64,000 nucleotides of DNA from the NCBI RefSeq assembly GCF_043555935.1, contig NZ_JBIGIB010000004.1:1-64000 (forward strand). The letters run 5' to 3'. The translations under genes and the position numbers were made by a program. Below, one piece after another: positions 25,432 through 35,027 of this stretch; within the stretch, counting starts at the first letter, position 1, and each line of letters starts with the position of its first letter. Source of the stretch: Pelomonas baiyunensis. Its GTDB lineage: Bacteria; Pseudomonadota; Gammaproteobacteria; Burkholderiales; Burkholderiaceae_C. The notes below the pieces were generated by a model, which was not told the origin of the DNA, searched no databases, and was given only the letters and a program-made list of their open reading frames with translations.

Positions 25432-27315
25432 TCAGATTTCCACCTTGCTGCCCAGCTCCACGATGCGGTTGGTGGGCAGGTGCAGGAAGTCGGCCGCGGC
25501 GGCGGCGTTGCGGTGCATGCTGGCGAAGAGCTTTTCGCGCCACAGGGCCATGCCGGAGCCGATGGTGGGGATGACGATGTCGCGGCTCAGGAAGTAGCTG
25601 GTTTCCATGTCGTCCAGCTGCACGCCCTGCTTCTTGAGCAGTTGCAGCGCCTCGGGCACGTCGGGCTCGTTCTTGAAGCCGAAGTGCAGGGCCACCTGCC
25701 AGCAGTGGTTGCCCAGGGCTTCCACTTCGCAGCGCTTCTCGAACCCGATCCACGGCACTTCGTGGTGCTTCACGGTGACGAAGATGTTCTGCTCGTGCAG
25801 CACCTTGTTGTGCTTGAGGTTGTGCAGCAGGGCGTTGGGCGTGCTGCCTTTTTCCGCCGACAGGAACACGGCGGTGCCGGCCACGCGCGTGGGCGGGTTG
25901 ATGAACACCGCGTCCAGGAAGGTGGTGAGCTCGATGGCGTCTTCGCGCAGCTTGTCGGACAGCTGGCGGCGGCCCTGCTTCCAGGTCAGCATGAGGGTGA
26001 ACATGCCGATGCCGATCAACAGCGGGAACCAGCCGCCGGCCGCGATCTTGAGCAGGTTGGACGCGAGGAAGGTCACGTCGATCAGGAAGAACAGCCCCGT
26101 GGCGGCCACGCACAGCGCGAGCGGGTACTTCCAGCCGTAGCGGATGACGAAGAAGGTCATGACCGTGGTGATGGTCATGTCGATGGTGACGGCCACGCCG
26201 TACGCGCCGGCCAGCTTGCTGGACGAGCCGAAGAACACCACCGCCACCACCACCAGCACGAACAGGCTCCAGTTGATGAAGGGCACGTAGATCTGGCCGG
26301 TGTCGCGCACGCTGGTGTGCAGCACGCGCAGACGCGGCAGGATGCCGAGCTGGATGGCTTGCTTGGTGACCGAGAACGCAGCGGTGATGAGCGCCTGCGA
26401 GGCGACGATGGCCGCGGCGGTGGCGAGCAGGAACAGCGGGATCTCGGCCCAGTCCGGCGCCAGCAGGAAGAACGGGTTTTTGACGCCTTCGGGGTTGTCC
26501 AGCAGCATGGCGCCCTGGCCGAAGTAGTTGATGACCAGCGACGGCATCACCACGCCGTACCAGGCGATGCGGATGGGCTTCTTGCCGAAGTGACCCAGGT
26601 CGGCGTACAGCGCTTCGCCGCCGGTCACCACCAGCACCACGGCGCCCAGGGCCACAAAGGCCACCCAGCGGTATTCCAGGCAAAAGCGCAGCGCGTACAT
26701 CGGGTTCACCGCGGCGAGCACCTTGGGGTTGTCGATGACGTGCGGCATGCCCAGCAGCGCCAGCACCACAAACCACGCCAGCATCACCGGCCCGAAGGCC
26801 TTGCCGATGCCGCCGGTGCCGAAGCGCTGCACCGAGAACAGGCCCACCATGACGATGAGCGTCAGCGGCAGGATGGCGTCGTGGTACTGGGGCTCGTAGA
26901 CGTCGATGCCTTCCACCGCGCCCAGCACGGTCATGGCCGGGGTGATGACGGCGTCGCCAAAGAAGATGGCAGTGCCGAACAGGCCGACGAGCATCAGGCT
27001 GCGGCGCAGCGGCGGCCGGTCGTTCACGGCGTTGGTGGCCAGGGCCAGCATGGCGATCAGCCCGCCCTCGCCGTTGTTGTCGGCGCGCAGGATGAGCAAC
27101 ACGTATTTGAACGAGACGACGACGGTCAGCGTCCAGAACAGCAGCGAGAGCACGCCGAGGATGTTGTCCGGCGTGGTGGCCACGTGGCCGCCATGGAAGA
27201 CTTCTTTCAGCGCGTAGAGCGGGCTGGTGCCGATGTCGCCGTAAACGACCCCGAGAGCACCGAGGGTCAGGCCCGCCATCGCCGAGGGGCTGCGGGCCGC
27301 GTGGGAAGAACTCAC
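25432..27315 (-). CDS. kup: KUP-type potassium uptake protein
   Basis: The 627-residue inner-membrane K+/H+ symporter has about 12 hydrophobic segments and the KUP signature GALGVVYGDIGTSPLYALKE at residues 18-37, followed by FWTLTVVVSFKYVLLILRADNNGEGG. The C-terminal cytoplasmic domain runs from about 460. Length equals the family norm. The start is GTG at 27315 with a weak ribosome site. The gene is downstream of the M13 peptidase gene on the same strand, 181 bp away. Confidence 0.94.
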   Translation of the reverse strand: MSSSHAARSPSAMAGLTLGALGVVYGDIGTSPLYALKEVFHGGHVATTPDNILGVLSLLFWTLTVVVSFKYVLLILRADNNGEGGLIAMLALATNAVNDRPPLRRSLMLVGLFGTAIFFGDAVITPAMTVLGAVEGIDVYEPQYHDAILPLTLIVMVGLFSVQRFGTGGIGKAFGPVMLAWFVVLALLGMPHVIDNPKVLAAVNPMYALRFCLEYRWVAFVALGAVVLVVTGGEALYADLGHFGKKPIRIAWYGVVMPSLVINYFGQGAMLLDNPEGVKNPFFLLAPDWAEIPLFLLATAAAIVASQALITAAFSVTKQAIQLGILPRLRVLHTSVRDTGQIYVPFINWSLFVLVVVAVVFFGSSSKLAGAYGVAVTIDMTITTVMTFFVIRYGWKYPLALCVAATGLFFLIDVTFLASNLLKIAAGGWFPLLIGIGMFTLMLTWKQGRRQLSDKLREDAIELTTFLDAVFINPPTRVAGTAVFLSAEKGSTPNALLHNLKHNKVLHEQNIFVTVKHHEVPWIGFEKRCEVEALGNHCWQVALHFGFKNEPDVPEALQLLKKQGVQLDDMETSYFLSRDIVIPTIGSGMALWREKLFASMHRNAAAAADFLHLPTNRIVELGSKVEI

Positions 27316-27496
27316 TTCGGAGAGACCACCGGCACAAACCGGGGCATTTGTTCAAAAGTGAGGATTCTCCGCCCACTTTTGGGGTTTTGTGCACCGCAGC
27401 AAAACCACGTAAGCGAGTCTTGACGCAAGCGTGGGACCGGCGTACCCCAGGGGGCCTTCCCCACCCGAGCGGGCCGGCAGCGCCGGCCCGGAGGCG

Positions 27497-29563
27497 TCAC
27501 CAGATCTTGATGCGGTCGGCCGGGGCCTTGAACATCTTGTCGCCGGGCTGGGTCTTGAAGGCGTCATGGAAGCCGTCGTGGTTGACGGCGGCGCCGTTGG
27601 CGCGGAACTGCGGCGGCGAGTGCGGGTCCACGGTCAGTTGTTGCAGCAGGCGCGGGTCGCGGATCTTTTCGCGCCAGCCCTGCGACCAGCCCATGAAGAA
27701 GCGCTGCTCGCCGGTCAGGCCGTCGATGACGGGCGACGGCTGGCCGCCCAGCGAACGCTGGTAGGCCTTGTAGGCGATTTGCAGGCCCGACAGGTCAGCC
27801 ATGTTCTCGCCCAGCGTGAGCTTGCCGTTGATGCGCTTGCCGGGCAGGGGCTCGTAGCCTTCGTACTGCGCCTCGAGCCGGGCGCCCACGGCCTCGAAGG
27901 CCTTGCGGTCGTCGTCGGTCCACCAGTTGGCGAGCACGCCGTCGCCGTCGAACTGGCTGCCTTCGTCGTCGAAGCCGTGGCTGATTTCGTGGCCGATGAT
28001 GGCCCCGATCGCGCCGTAGTTGACCGCGTCGTCGGCCTGTGTGTTGTAGAACGGCGGCTGCAGGATGGCGGCCGGGAACACGATTTCGTTGAGCGTGGGG
28101 TTGTAGTACGCGTTGACGGTCTGCGGCGTCATGCCCCACTCGCGCTTGTCCACCGGCTGGCCGGCCTTGGCGGCCTGGCGCTCCCAGTCGAAGCGCGCGG
28201 CGCGCTGGCGGTTGCCGGCGGCGTCACCGGCCTTCACTTGCAGCGCGTCGTAGCGGCGCCAGACGTCGGGGTAGCCGATCTTGACGAGGTACTTGGAGAG
28301 CTTGTCCCGCGCCTTGGCCTGGGTGGCGGGCGTCATCCAGGTCAGGCTATCGATGGACTCGCCGTAGGCGGTCAGCAGGTTCTGCACCAGCACCAGCATG
28401 CGCGCCTTGTCGGCCGCGGCGAAGTGGCGCTGCACGTACACCTCGCCCACGGCCTCGCCCAACGCGGCGTTGACGCTCTCCACCGCCTGCTGCCAGCGCG
28501 GGCGCGGGCTGCGGGCGCCCGTCAACGCGGCGCCATGGAAGGCAAAGCTGGCATCGCGCAGCGCGCGCGGCAGCACGGTGGCGTGGGCGTCCAGCACGCG
28601 CAGGGTGAGGTACAGGCGGATGTCTTCAAGCGGCGCCTCGGCCATCCACTGCGCCGCGGCGGTGGCGTAGCTGGGCTGGGCCACGCTCAGGCGGTCGAGT
28701 GTGGGCAGCGCGGCAGCGCCGAACATGGCGGCCCAGTCCCAACCCGGTGCGTTCTTGGCCAGCTCGGCCGGCGTCATGGGGTTGTAGTTCTTCTGCGGAT
28801 CGCGGTTCTCGTCAGCCGGCCATTGCGCCTGGGCCAGGCGGTGTTCGAACACGATCACGCGCCGGGCGGCGTCGTCCGGCTGGCGCAGCCCGGCCGCGCG
28901 GGCCAGCACCGCAAGGTAGCGCCGGTAGGCATCACGCGCGCGGGCCATCTCGGCGTCGTCGGTCTTGAGGTAGTAGTCCCGGTCGGGCAGGCCCAGACCG
29001 CTTTGCGACAGGCTCAGCCGGTTCGTGCCGGGCTGCTTGAAGTCGGGGTCCACGCTGAGCGCCCAGGGCAGGTCCACCACGCCCACGTGGCGGCCGAGCC
29101 ATGGGGCGAGTTGCTCACGCGTCTGCAGCGCGGCAATGCTGTCCAGCATGGGGCGAATGGGGGCCAGGCCCGCCTTGTCGATGGCGGCGGTGTTCAGGTG
29201 GCTGGCGTAGTACGCACCGATCTTGCCTTCCACGGTGTCGGTGTCGCGCTGGGTGGCCGCCAGCGACTCGACGATGCGGCGCACGCGCTCGTCCGACAGG
29301 TCGGCCAGCTGCGTGAAGCTGCCGTAGGCGGACTTGTCGGCCGGAATCCGCGTGGTGGCCAGCCAGCGGCCGTTGCCGGCGCGGAACAGGTCGTCTTGCG
29401 GGCGCACGGTGCGGTCTTGGCCGGACTTGTCGAACCCGGAGGTGAGCGGCGCGGCAGTGGGCGGCGCAGCGGTGGCCACGCCCGGCAAGCTGGCCAGCGG
29501 CAGCGTGACCGGCAGCGAGAGAAACAGCGACAGGGCCAGGGGGGCCAAGCGGGGGGTGTTCAT
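27497..29563 (-). CDS. M13 family zinc metallopeptidase (PepO/neprilysin-like)
   Basis: The 688-residue exported endopeptidase has a signal peptide ending near GVATAAP. The M13 N-terminal domain starts with QDDLFRAGNGRWL, and the catalytic domain carries HEISHGFDDEGSQ near residue 525 with the third ligand in GENMADLSG about 60 residues later. PAAILQPPFYN and the C-terminal FFMGWSQGW are further family marks. It probably degrades oligopeptides in the periplasm. Confidence 0.93.
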   Translation of the reverse strand: MNTPRLAPLALSLFLSLPVTLPLASLPGVATAAPPTAAPLTSGFDKSGQDRTVRPQDDLFRAGNGRWLATTRIPADKSAYGSFTQLADLSDERVRRIVESLAATQRDTDTVEGKIGAYYASHLNTAAIDKAGLAPIRPMLDSIAALQTREQLAPWLGRHVGVVDLPWALSVDPDFKQPGTNRLSLSQSGLGLPDRDYYLKTDDAEMARARDAYRRYLAVLARAAGLRQPDDAARRVIVFEHRLAQAQWPADENRDPQKNYNPMTPAELAKNAPGWDWAAMFGAAALPTLDRLSVAQPSYATAAAQWMAEAPLEDIRLYLTLRVLDAHATVLPRALRDASFAFHGAALTGARSPRPRWQQAVESVNAALGEAVGEVYVQRHFAAADKARMLVLVQNLLTAYGESIDSLTWMTPATQAKARDKLSKYLVKIGYPDVWRRYDALQVKAGDAAGNRQRAARFDWERQAAKAGQPVDKREWGMTPQTVNAYYNPTLNEIVFPAAILQPPFYNTQADDAVNYGAIGAIIGHEISHGFDDEGSQFDGDGVLANWWTDDDRKAFEAVGARLEAQYEGYEPLPGKRINGKLTLGENMADLSGLQIAYKAYQRSLGGQPSPVIDGLTGEQRFFMGWSQGWREKIRDPRLLQQLTVDPHSPPQFRANGAAVNHDGFHDAFKTQPGDKMFKAPADRIKIW

Positions 29564-29666
29564 CGGCGGCGCGTTGAAAGCTGGAAAGGCGCGCAGCCTA
29601 AACCACGCGCCTCGCCGGGCCGACAGTGAACGCCCCCGGGGGCGGGGGCAGGAAAGCCCCAGGGGC

Positions 29667-30932
29667 TCAGGCCGCCTCGGCCTCGGCCTGCGGGTCGGTG
29701 GCTTCCAGCTCGTAGCTGGCGGCCAGCATCGCCAGGCGGGCGATCACGCCGTACATGTAGAAGCGGTTGGGCGCGCTGGCGCCGGGCTTTTCGCCGGGGC
29801 GCGGCAGGTGGGGCGAGTCGGCAAACGCGAGCGGCACGTAGCTGGCGCCCGGGGTGTTGAGGCTTTCGTCAATGCCGCGCTGGGCATGCACGCGGTAATA
29901 GCCGCCCACCACGTAGCGGTCCATGGTGTAGACCACCGGCTCGGCCACGGCCTCGTGCACACGCTCGTGGGTGGCCACGCCTTCCTGCACGATCAACTCC
30001 TGGCCCAGCCCGTCCGGCAGGCCCGCGGCCAGGGCTTCGATGTCCTTGGCGTCGCGCACGGTCATCACCGGGCGGCCGTTGCTGCCCACGTCGCTCTTGA
30101 TGATGACGAAGGGCTTCTCGTTGATGCCGTATTCCTTGTACTTGCGGCGCACCTTGGTGAGCTGGGCGTCGGCCGCGGCCTGCAGGGCATCCAGGCCCTT
30201 CTTGCCCTGCAGTTGCACGCCCTGGAAGGACGGCGTGATGAGCCACGGGTCCATGCCCAGCAGCTTGCCGAAGCGCTTGGCCACTTCCTCGTACGCGCGG
30301 AAATGCTGGCTCTTGCGGCGCACGCTCCAGCCGGCATGCAGCGGCGGCAGCAGGTACTGCTCGTGCAGGCCCATCAGCTGCGGCGGCGTGCCGGCGGCGA
30401 GGTCGTTGTTGAGCAGGATGGTGCAGGGGTCGAAACCCTTGATGGTGAGGCGGCCGCGCTTGCGCACCAGCGGCTCCACCACGATCTCGCCGCCGCCCGC
30501 GCTCTTGAGCGCCGTGGGCTCGGTGATGGCGGTGTCCAGCGTGCCGAAGCGCACGTTCAAACCGGCCTGCGTGAAGATGCGCGCGAGCGTGGCCAGGTTG
30601 TCCAGGTAGAAGCTGCAGGTGGCCCCGGTTTCCGGAATGACGAGCAGGTTGCGCGCCTCGGGGCAGATCTTCTCGATGGCCGCCATGGCCGCCTGCACCG
30701 CCTGGGGCAGCATCTGCGGCGTCAGCAGGTTGAAGCCGCCCGGGAACAGGTTGGTGTCCACCGGCGCGAGCTTGAAGCCGGCGTTGCGCAGGTCCACTGA
30801 CGCGTAGAAGGTGGGCGTGTGCTCCATCCACTCCAGCCGGAACCAACGTTCCGTCGCCGGCATGGATTCCAGGACGCGGGCTTCCAACTCATTGATGGGG
30901 CCGTTCAGGGCGGTGATCAGATGGGGAACCAT
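29667..30932 (-). CDS. gshA: Glutamate-cysteine ligase, proteobacterial (TIGR02049) type
   Basis: The 421-residue protein catalyses the first step of glutathione synthesis. It belongs to the Acidithiobacillus/betaproteobacterial type, not the E. coli type: LFPGGFNNL-like segment (LFPGGFNLL), IPETGATCSFY, ILLNNDLAAGTP, KSDVGSNGRPVM and VYTMDRYVVGGYYRVHA are characteristic. ATG at 30932. gshB lies 11 kb away; in relatives the two are often closer, so genes including the cassette have come between them (inference). Confidence 0.93.
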   Translation of the reverse strand: MVPHLITALNGPINELEARVLESMPATERWFRLEWMEHTPTFYASVDLRNAGFKLAPVDTNLFPGGFNLLTPQMLPQAVQAAMAAIEKICPEARNLLVIPETGATCSFYLDNLATLARIFTQAGLNVRFGTLDTAITEPTALKSAGGGEIVVEPLVRKRGRLTIKGFDPCTILLNNDLAAGTPPQLMGLHEQYLLPPLHAGWSVRRKSQHFRAYEEVAKRFGKLLGMDPWLITPSFQGVQLQGKKGLDALQAAADAQLTKVRRKYKEYGINEKPFVIIKSDVGSNGRPVMTVRDAKDIEALAAGLPDGLGQELIVQEGVATHERVHEAVAEPVVYTMDRYVVGGYYRVHAQRGIDESLNTPGASYVPLAFADSPHLPRPGEKPGASAPNRFYMYGVIARLAMLAASYELEATDPQAEAEAA

Positions 30933-30987
30933 GACCGAATGATCTCAAACTGGGTGGGGCCGACGCACATGGGGGTGGCCGGCGGGA

Positions 30988-32118
30988 TCACAAGACGCCT
31001 TCGTCGCACGCGGTGCGCCCGCGCCCGGCGGCCTTGGCGCGGTAGAGCGCATCATCGGCCCGCTGGATGGCGGCCGCCAGCGTCTCGCCCGGCTTCACGC
31101 GCACCGCGCCTGCGCTGAAGTCCACCGCAAAGCCCAGGCTGGCCTCGCAGCGGCGGCGCAGGGCCTGGTGCAAGCGCGCGTCCAGCCGGGTGAAGGCCTC
31201 GGGCTCACACTGCCGCAGCACCACGCAAAACTCTTCGCCGCCGTAGCGGCCCACCAGATCGCTGGCGCGCAGCTCGCCCTTGAGCACCTCGCCGGTGAGC
31301 TTGAGCACCTCGTCGCCCACCGGGTGGCCGCGCTCGTCGTTGACGCGCTTGAAGTGGTCCAGGTCCAGCATGAGCATGACCGGCGCGTCACCGGCGTGCG
31401 CCAACCCCAACGCCCGGCCGGCGCGGGTCATCCACTCGCGGCGGTTGAGCAGGCCGGTCAGGGTGTCCAGCGAGGCCAGCCGCACCAGGGCCTGCTCGGC
31501 TTCGTCGCGATGGGCCAGCAAGAAACCCATGGTGCCCAGCACCAGGCTGGCGTTGAGCAGCATCAGGTGGGCGATGTTCAGCGGGTGTGGGGCCACAAAG
31601 CGTGGATACACCTCGGGCCAGCCCAGTGCCAGGATCGCCCGGGCCAAGGTGAGCCCCGCATTGCCCGCCGCCGCCAGCCCGCACATCCAGCGCCAGCGCA
31701 CGCGCCCGGCGCCCTGCAGCAGCATCCAGGTCGCCCAGGCCACCTGGGTGGCAATCGTCAGGTTGGTCAGCCCGGTAGCGATGGGCTGGTTCTGGAAGAC
31801 GAACACATGCACCGCGCCGAGCAGCAAGGGCGGCCACCACAGCGCGCCCGATGGCACCGGCCGGCCGAGGAAGCGACTGGCCGACAGCACCATGGCCGCC
31901 GCCGAGCCGCTGAGCGCCATCACACCCAAGGTGGCCAGTGCGCGAGGCCAGGCCAGCGTGGCCCCGATCAACAGGCCGAACCCGGCGGCCTGCCCCAGCA
32001 GCATGAACTGCCAGGCCTGCAGGCCACTGCGCGAGCGAACTCCGACATTGGCCAGCAGGGCCAGAAGCATCAGCAGTGCATTGACCAGCACCGCCGACAA
32101 CAGGGTGACGACATCCAT
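30988..32118 (-). CDS. Membrane-bound diguanylate cyclase (GGDEF)
   Basis: The 376-residue protein has six or so N-terminal membrane helices (residues 1-200) and a GGDEF domain (about 215-370) with the intact active site GRYGGEEF. The inhibitory site is RASD five residues before GGEEF. It probably makes cyclic di-GMP in response to a membrane signal. I chose the ATG at 32118; the frame is open to 32220 but that stretch overlaps the amt terminator hairpin. It is transcribed towards gshA. Confidence 0.88.
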   Translation of the reverse strand: MDVVTLLSAVLVNALLMLLALLANVGVRSRSGLQAWQFMLLGQAAGFGLLIGATLAWPRALATLGVMALSGSAAAMVLSASRFLGRPVPSGALWWPPLLLGAVHVFVFQNQPIATGLTNLTIATQVAWATWMLLQGAGRVRWRWMCGLAAAGNAGLTLARAILALGWPEVYPRFVAPHPLNIAHLMLLNASLVLGTMGFLLAHRDEAEQALVRLASLDTLTGLLNRREWMTRAGRALGLAHAGDAPVMLMLDLDHFKRVNDERGHPVGDEVLKLTGEVLKGELRASDLVGRYGGEEFCVVLRQCEPEAFTRLDARLHQALRRRCEASLGFAVDFSAGAVRVKPGETLAAAIQRADDALYRAKAAGRGRTACDEGVL

Positions 32119-32157
32119 GGCCGTCCAGCATAGCCCGCCCCTGAACCGGCTCTCGCC

Positions 32158-32187
32158 AAGAAAAAAGCCGCCCGGTGGGGCGGCTTT
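32158..32187 (-). terminator. Intrinsic terminator of the porin-glnK-amt operon
   Basis: The stem GCCGCCC/GGGCGGC is followed on the minus strand by a T-run (A-run at 32160-32165 on the plus strand). It lies about 45 bp beyond the amt stop codon. Confidence 0.85.
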
Positions 32188-32230
32188 CACGAAGACCCGC
32201 GCGGCTGGGCCGGCGGGCACTTGCGTCAGA

Positions 32231-33781
32231 TCACTTGTGGTACGCGGTCTCGCCGTGCGACGAGATGTCCAGACCTTCGCGCTCTTCCTCTTCGGTGACG
32301 CGCAGGCCGATGGTCAGGTCGACCAGCTTGTAGGCGATCACGGAGACGACACCCGACCACACGATGGTCACGCCCACGGCCTTGGCCTGGGTCATGAACT
32401 GCGTGGCGATGGAGTACGCGTCGGGGGCGATCATCGAGGCCGTGACCCAGTCACCGACCGCGCTGGGGCCACCCAGGGCCGGGCTGTTGAACACACCGGT
32501 CAGCAGGGCGCCGACGATGCCGCCCACGCCGTGCACACCGAACACGTCCAGCGAGTCGTCTGCACCGATCAGCTTCTTCAGGCCGGACACGCCCCACAGG
32601 CAAGCGAAGCCCGCCACGAAGCCGATGACCAGACCGCCACCGATGCCGACGTTGCCGGCCGCCGGGGTGATGGCGACCAGACCGGCCACCGCACCCGACG
32701 CTGCACCCAGCATGGACGCCTTGCCCTTGAGCAGCGCTTCACCGATGCACCAGGCCAGCACAGCAGCAGCCGTGGCAGCGAAGGTGTTGATGAAGGCCAG
32801 GGCCGCGAAGCCGTTGGCTTCCAGGGCCGAGCCGGCGTTGAAACCGAACCAACCCACCCACAGCAGCGAAGCGCCCACCATGGTCAACGTCAGGCTGTGC
32901 GGGGTGAAGGCTTCACGGCCGTAGCCCACGCGCTTGCCCACCATGAAGGCACCCACCAGGCCAGCGACAGCGGCGTTGATGTGCACCACGGTGCCGCCGG
33001 CGAAGTCCAGCGCGCCCCATTGCCAGATCAGGCCGGCCTTGGCGTTGGTGGCGTCCACCACGTCAGCGGCCGTGTAGGCATCCGGGCCCGCCCAGAACCA
33101 CACCATGTGGGCGATCGGCAGGTAGCTGAAGGTGAACCACAGCACCAGGAAGGCGAGCACGGCGGAGAACTTGATGCGCTCAGCGAACGCGCCAATGATC
33201 AGGCAGCCCGTGATGCCGGCGAACGTGGCCTGGAAGGCGGCGAACACCATCTCGTACATCGGCACGCCCTTGCTGAACGTGGCGCCCAGTGCGAAGGTGC
33301 CGGCGACGTTGTCCCAGATGCCCTTCATGAAGAGACGATCCGTGCCACCGATGAAGGCGTTGCCCTCGGTGAACGCGAAGCTGTAGCCGTACAGGCACCA
33401 CAGCACCACGATCAGCGAGAAGCCGACCATCACCTGCATCAGCACCGACAGCATGTTCTTGCTGCGCACCAGGCCGCCGTAGAACAGCGCCAGGCCCGGC
33501 ACCGTCATCAGGATGACGAGCAGGGTGGACAGCATCATCCAGGTCGTGTCGCCCTTGTTGGGCTGGGCGGGCGGCGCCGAGGCGGCGTCGGCCGGCGCAG
33601 ACGCAGCAGCGGCTGCAGCCGGAGCAGAGGCGGCATCGGCCGCCGAGGCCGGTGCGGCGGCCACGGCCGCAGCCGAGGCGGGAGCCGATGCCGAGGCGGG
33701 AGCCGATGCCGGGTCTTGAGCCCAGGCAGCCGGCGCGAGCAGGCCGGCGGCAAGCGCGAGGCCGGCGAGAAGCTTCTTCAT
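32231..33781 (-). CDS. amt: Ammonium transporter (Amt/AmtB)
   Basis: The 516-residue transporter has a signal peptide (MKKLLAGLALAAGLLAPAAWAQ) and an unusual stretch of about 50 residues made of Ala, Pro, Ser and Asp before the first membrane helix. The 11-helix Amt core starts at DTTWMMLSTLLVILMTVPGLALFYGG. The pore elements are intact: the core His pair in VVHINAAVAG and DVFGVHGVGG, and SYLPIAHMVWFW. GlnK is encoded 37 bp upstream, so GlnK probably gates this channel. The ATG at 33781 has GGAG nine bases before. Confidence 0.94.
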   Translation of the reverse strand: MKKLLAGLALAAGLLAPAAWAQDPASAPASASAPASAAAVAAAPASAADAASAPAAAAAASAPADAASAPPAQPNKGDTTWMMLSTLLVILMTVPGLALFYGGLVRSKNMLSVLMQVMVGFSLIVVLWCLYGYSFAFTEGNAFIGGTDRLFMKGIWDNVAGTFALGATFSKGVPMYEMVFAAFQATFAGITGCLIIGAFAERIKFSAVLAFLVLWFTFSYLPIAHMVWFWAGPDAYTAADVVDATNAKAGLIWQWGALDFAGGTVVHINAAVAGLVGAFMVGKRVGYGREAFTPHSLTLTMVGASLLWVGWFGFNAGSALEANGFAALAFINTFAATAAAVLAWCIGEALLKGKASMLGAASGAVAGLVAITPAAGNVGIGGGLVIGFVAGFACLWGVSGLKKLIGADDSLDVFGVHGVGGIVGALLTGVFNSPALGGPSAVGDWVTASMIAPDAYSIATQFMTQAKAVGVTIVWSGVVSVIAYKLVDLTIGLRVTEEEEREGLDISSHGETAYHK

Positions 33782-33818
33782 GGGAGGGTTCTCCAAACGA
33801 GGGTTGTGAACGCGCGCT

Positions 33819-34157
33819 TCAGAGCGCGTCGTTGCCGGTTTCGCCGGTGCGAATGCGAACGACCTGGTCCAGCGGCGACACAAAAATCTTGCCGTCGCCG
33901 ATCTTGCCGGTGCGCGCCGAAGACTCGATGGCCTCGATGACGCGCTCGACGACGTCGTCGTTCACGGCCGCTTCGACCTTGACCTTGGGCAGAAAGTCCA
34001 CCACGTACTCCGCACCGCGGTACAGCTCGGTGTGGCCCTTTTGGCGGCCGAAGCCCTTGACCTCAGTGACCGTCAGGCCCTGCACGCCGATGGCGCTCAG
34101 GGCTTCACGCACCTCGTCGAGCTTGAACGGCTTGATGACGGCAGTGATCAATTTCAT
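33819..34157 (-). CDS. glnK: Nitrogen regulatory protein P-II
   Basis: The 112-residue trimeric signal protein matches GlnB/GlnK throughout, with T-loop GRQKGHTELYRGAEYVVDF in which Tyr51 is the uridylylation site, and the C-loop RTGKIGDGKIFV. It binds ATP/ADP and 2-oxoglutarate and controls Amt. The link to amt makes GlnK the better name than GlnB. Confidence 0.94.
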   Translation of the reverse strand: MKLITAVIKPFKLDEVREALSAIGVQGLTVTEVKGFGRQKGHTELYRGAEYVVDFLPKVKVEAAVNDDVVERVIEAIESSARTGKIGDGKIFVSPLDQVVRIRTGETGNDAL

Positions 34158-34175
34158 GTCGCGCTCCAGTGATGC

Positions 34176-34904
34176 TTAGAAAGTCTTCTTCAGGCCGAGC
34201 ACGAGCGTGGACTTGCCCATGAACTTGCCGTTGACGGGGCTGGCGTAGGCCGTCTTGTTGGCGTCGGTGCCGATCAGCGAGCCGCTCACCACCAGGCCGG
34301 AGAAGTCCTTGGCCAGGGTCACCGAGTAGTCGGTGTAGGAGGCGGCGGAGTTGTGCTTCACGGTCTGGTGGCCGATGTGCGGGGCCACGCTCAGGCCATC
34401 ACCCAGGTCAAAGGTGGCGGTCACGTCGAAGTAGCCCGAGCCCTTGCTGTCGGCAAAGCCGAACAGGTTGGTGGTGCTTTGCGAGTACTTGGCCGTCACG
34501 GGGCCGAAGCTCAGGGCGCCGTACACCTCCAGCGTGTTGGCGCTGGGGTTCAGCTTGTTGCCGGAGTACACGTACTGCAGCAGGCCGACGTCCAGCGTCA
34601 GGCCCTTGGCGACTTCGGTCTTGTAGCCGCCGTACAGGTCCACTTCCACCTTGGAGTCGCCACCAGCGTCCTTGATCCACTTGATGCTGGATGCCCAGGC
34701 GCCCACGTAGAAGCCGTTGGCGGCGGCGTAGTCCACGCCGCCTTGCAGGGCCGGCTTCAGGCGGGTTTGCGAGATGCCGCGGTAGCGGTACTCGGTCACG
34801 GCGCCGACGTTGAACGACAACGGATCCGGTGCCGGCTCATCAGCCATTGCGGGCAGAACAACCGCGGACAGGGCCAGGGCAAGCAGCGAAGGGGACAACT
34901 TCAT
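34176..34904 (-). CDS. TorF family putative porin, first gene of the glnK-amt operon
   Basis: The 242-residue outer-membrane protein has a signal peptide (ALALSAVVLPAMA) and then alternating beta strands with a terminal Phe, typical of a beta-barrel of the TIGR02001 type: SFNVGAVTEYRYRGISQTRLKPALQGGVDYA is the family opening (quoted in part). ATG at 34904 has GAGGAG upstream. It is 18 bp ahead of glnK and shares the sigma54 promoter, so it probably admits a nitrogen source through the outer membrane (inference). Confidence 0.88.
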   Translation of the reverse strand: MKLSPSLLALALSAVVLPAMADEPAPDPLSFNVGAVTEYRYRGISQTRLKPALQGGVDYAAANGFYVGAWASSIKWIKDAGGDSKVEVDLYGGYKTEVAKGLTLDVGLLQYVYSGNKLNPSANTLEVYGALSFGPVTAKYSQSTTNLFGFADSKGSGYFDVTATFDLGDGLSVAPHIGHQTVKHNSAASYTDYSVTLAKDFSGLVVSGSLIGTDANKTAYASPVNGKFMGKSTLVLGLKKTF

Positions 34905-34948
34905 GGCGGGGCTCCTCATTCAAGTTAGGGAAAGGCAGTCCGCCAAGT

Positions 34949-34969
34949 CTTTGCAGCTTCCGTGCCAAC
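34949..34969 (-). promoter_or_regulatory. Sigma54 promoter of the porin-glnK-amt operon
   Basis: On the minus strand TTGGCACGGAAGCTGCAAA has the -24 GG and -12 GC exactly ten bases apart, close to the consensus TGGCAC-N5-TTGCA. It lies about 45 bp upstream of the porin start codon. Confidence 0.8.
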
Positions 34970-35027
34970 AGTCATGCCCGGGGGGCGCGCACGAATCTGG
35001 GTCCATCGCGCCCAGCACCCAGGCGCA

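Noticed and set aside
25327..27423. A long plus-strand open frame opposite kup
   Set aside because: Its composition (His, Gln, Val, Gly-rich) is the usual antisense shadow; kup motifs on the minus strand are unambiguous.
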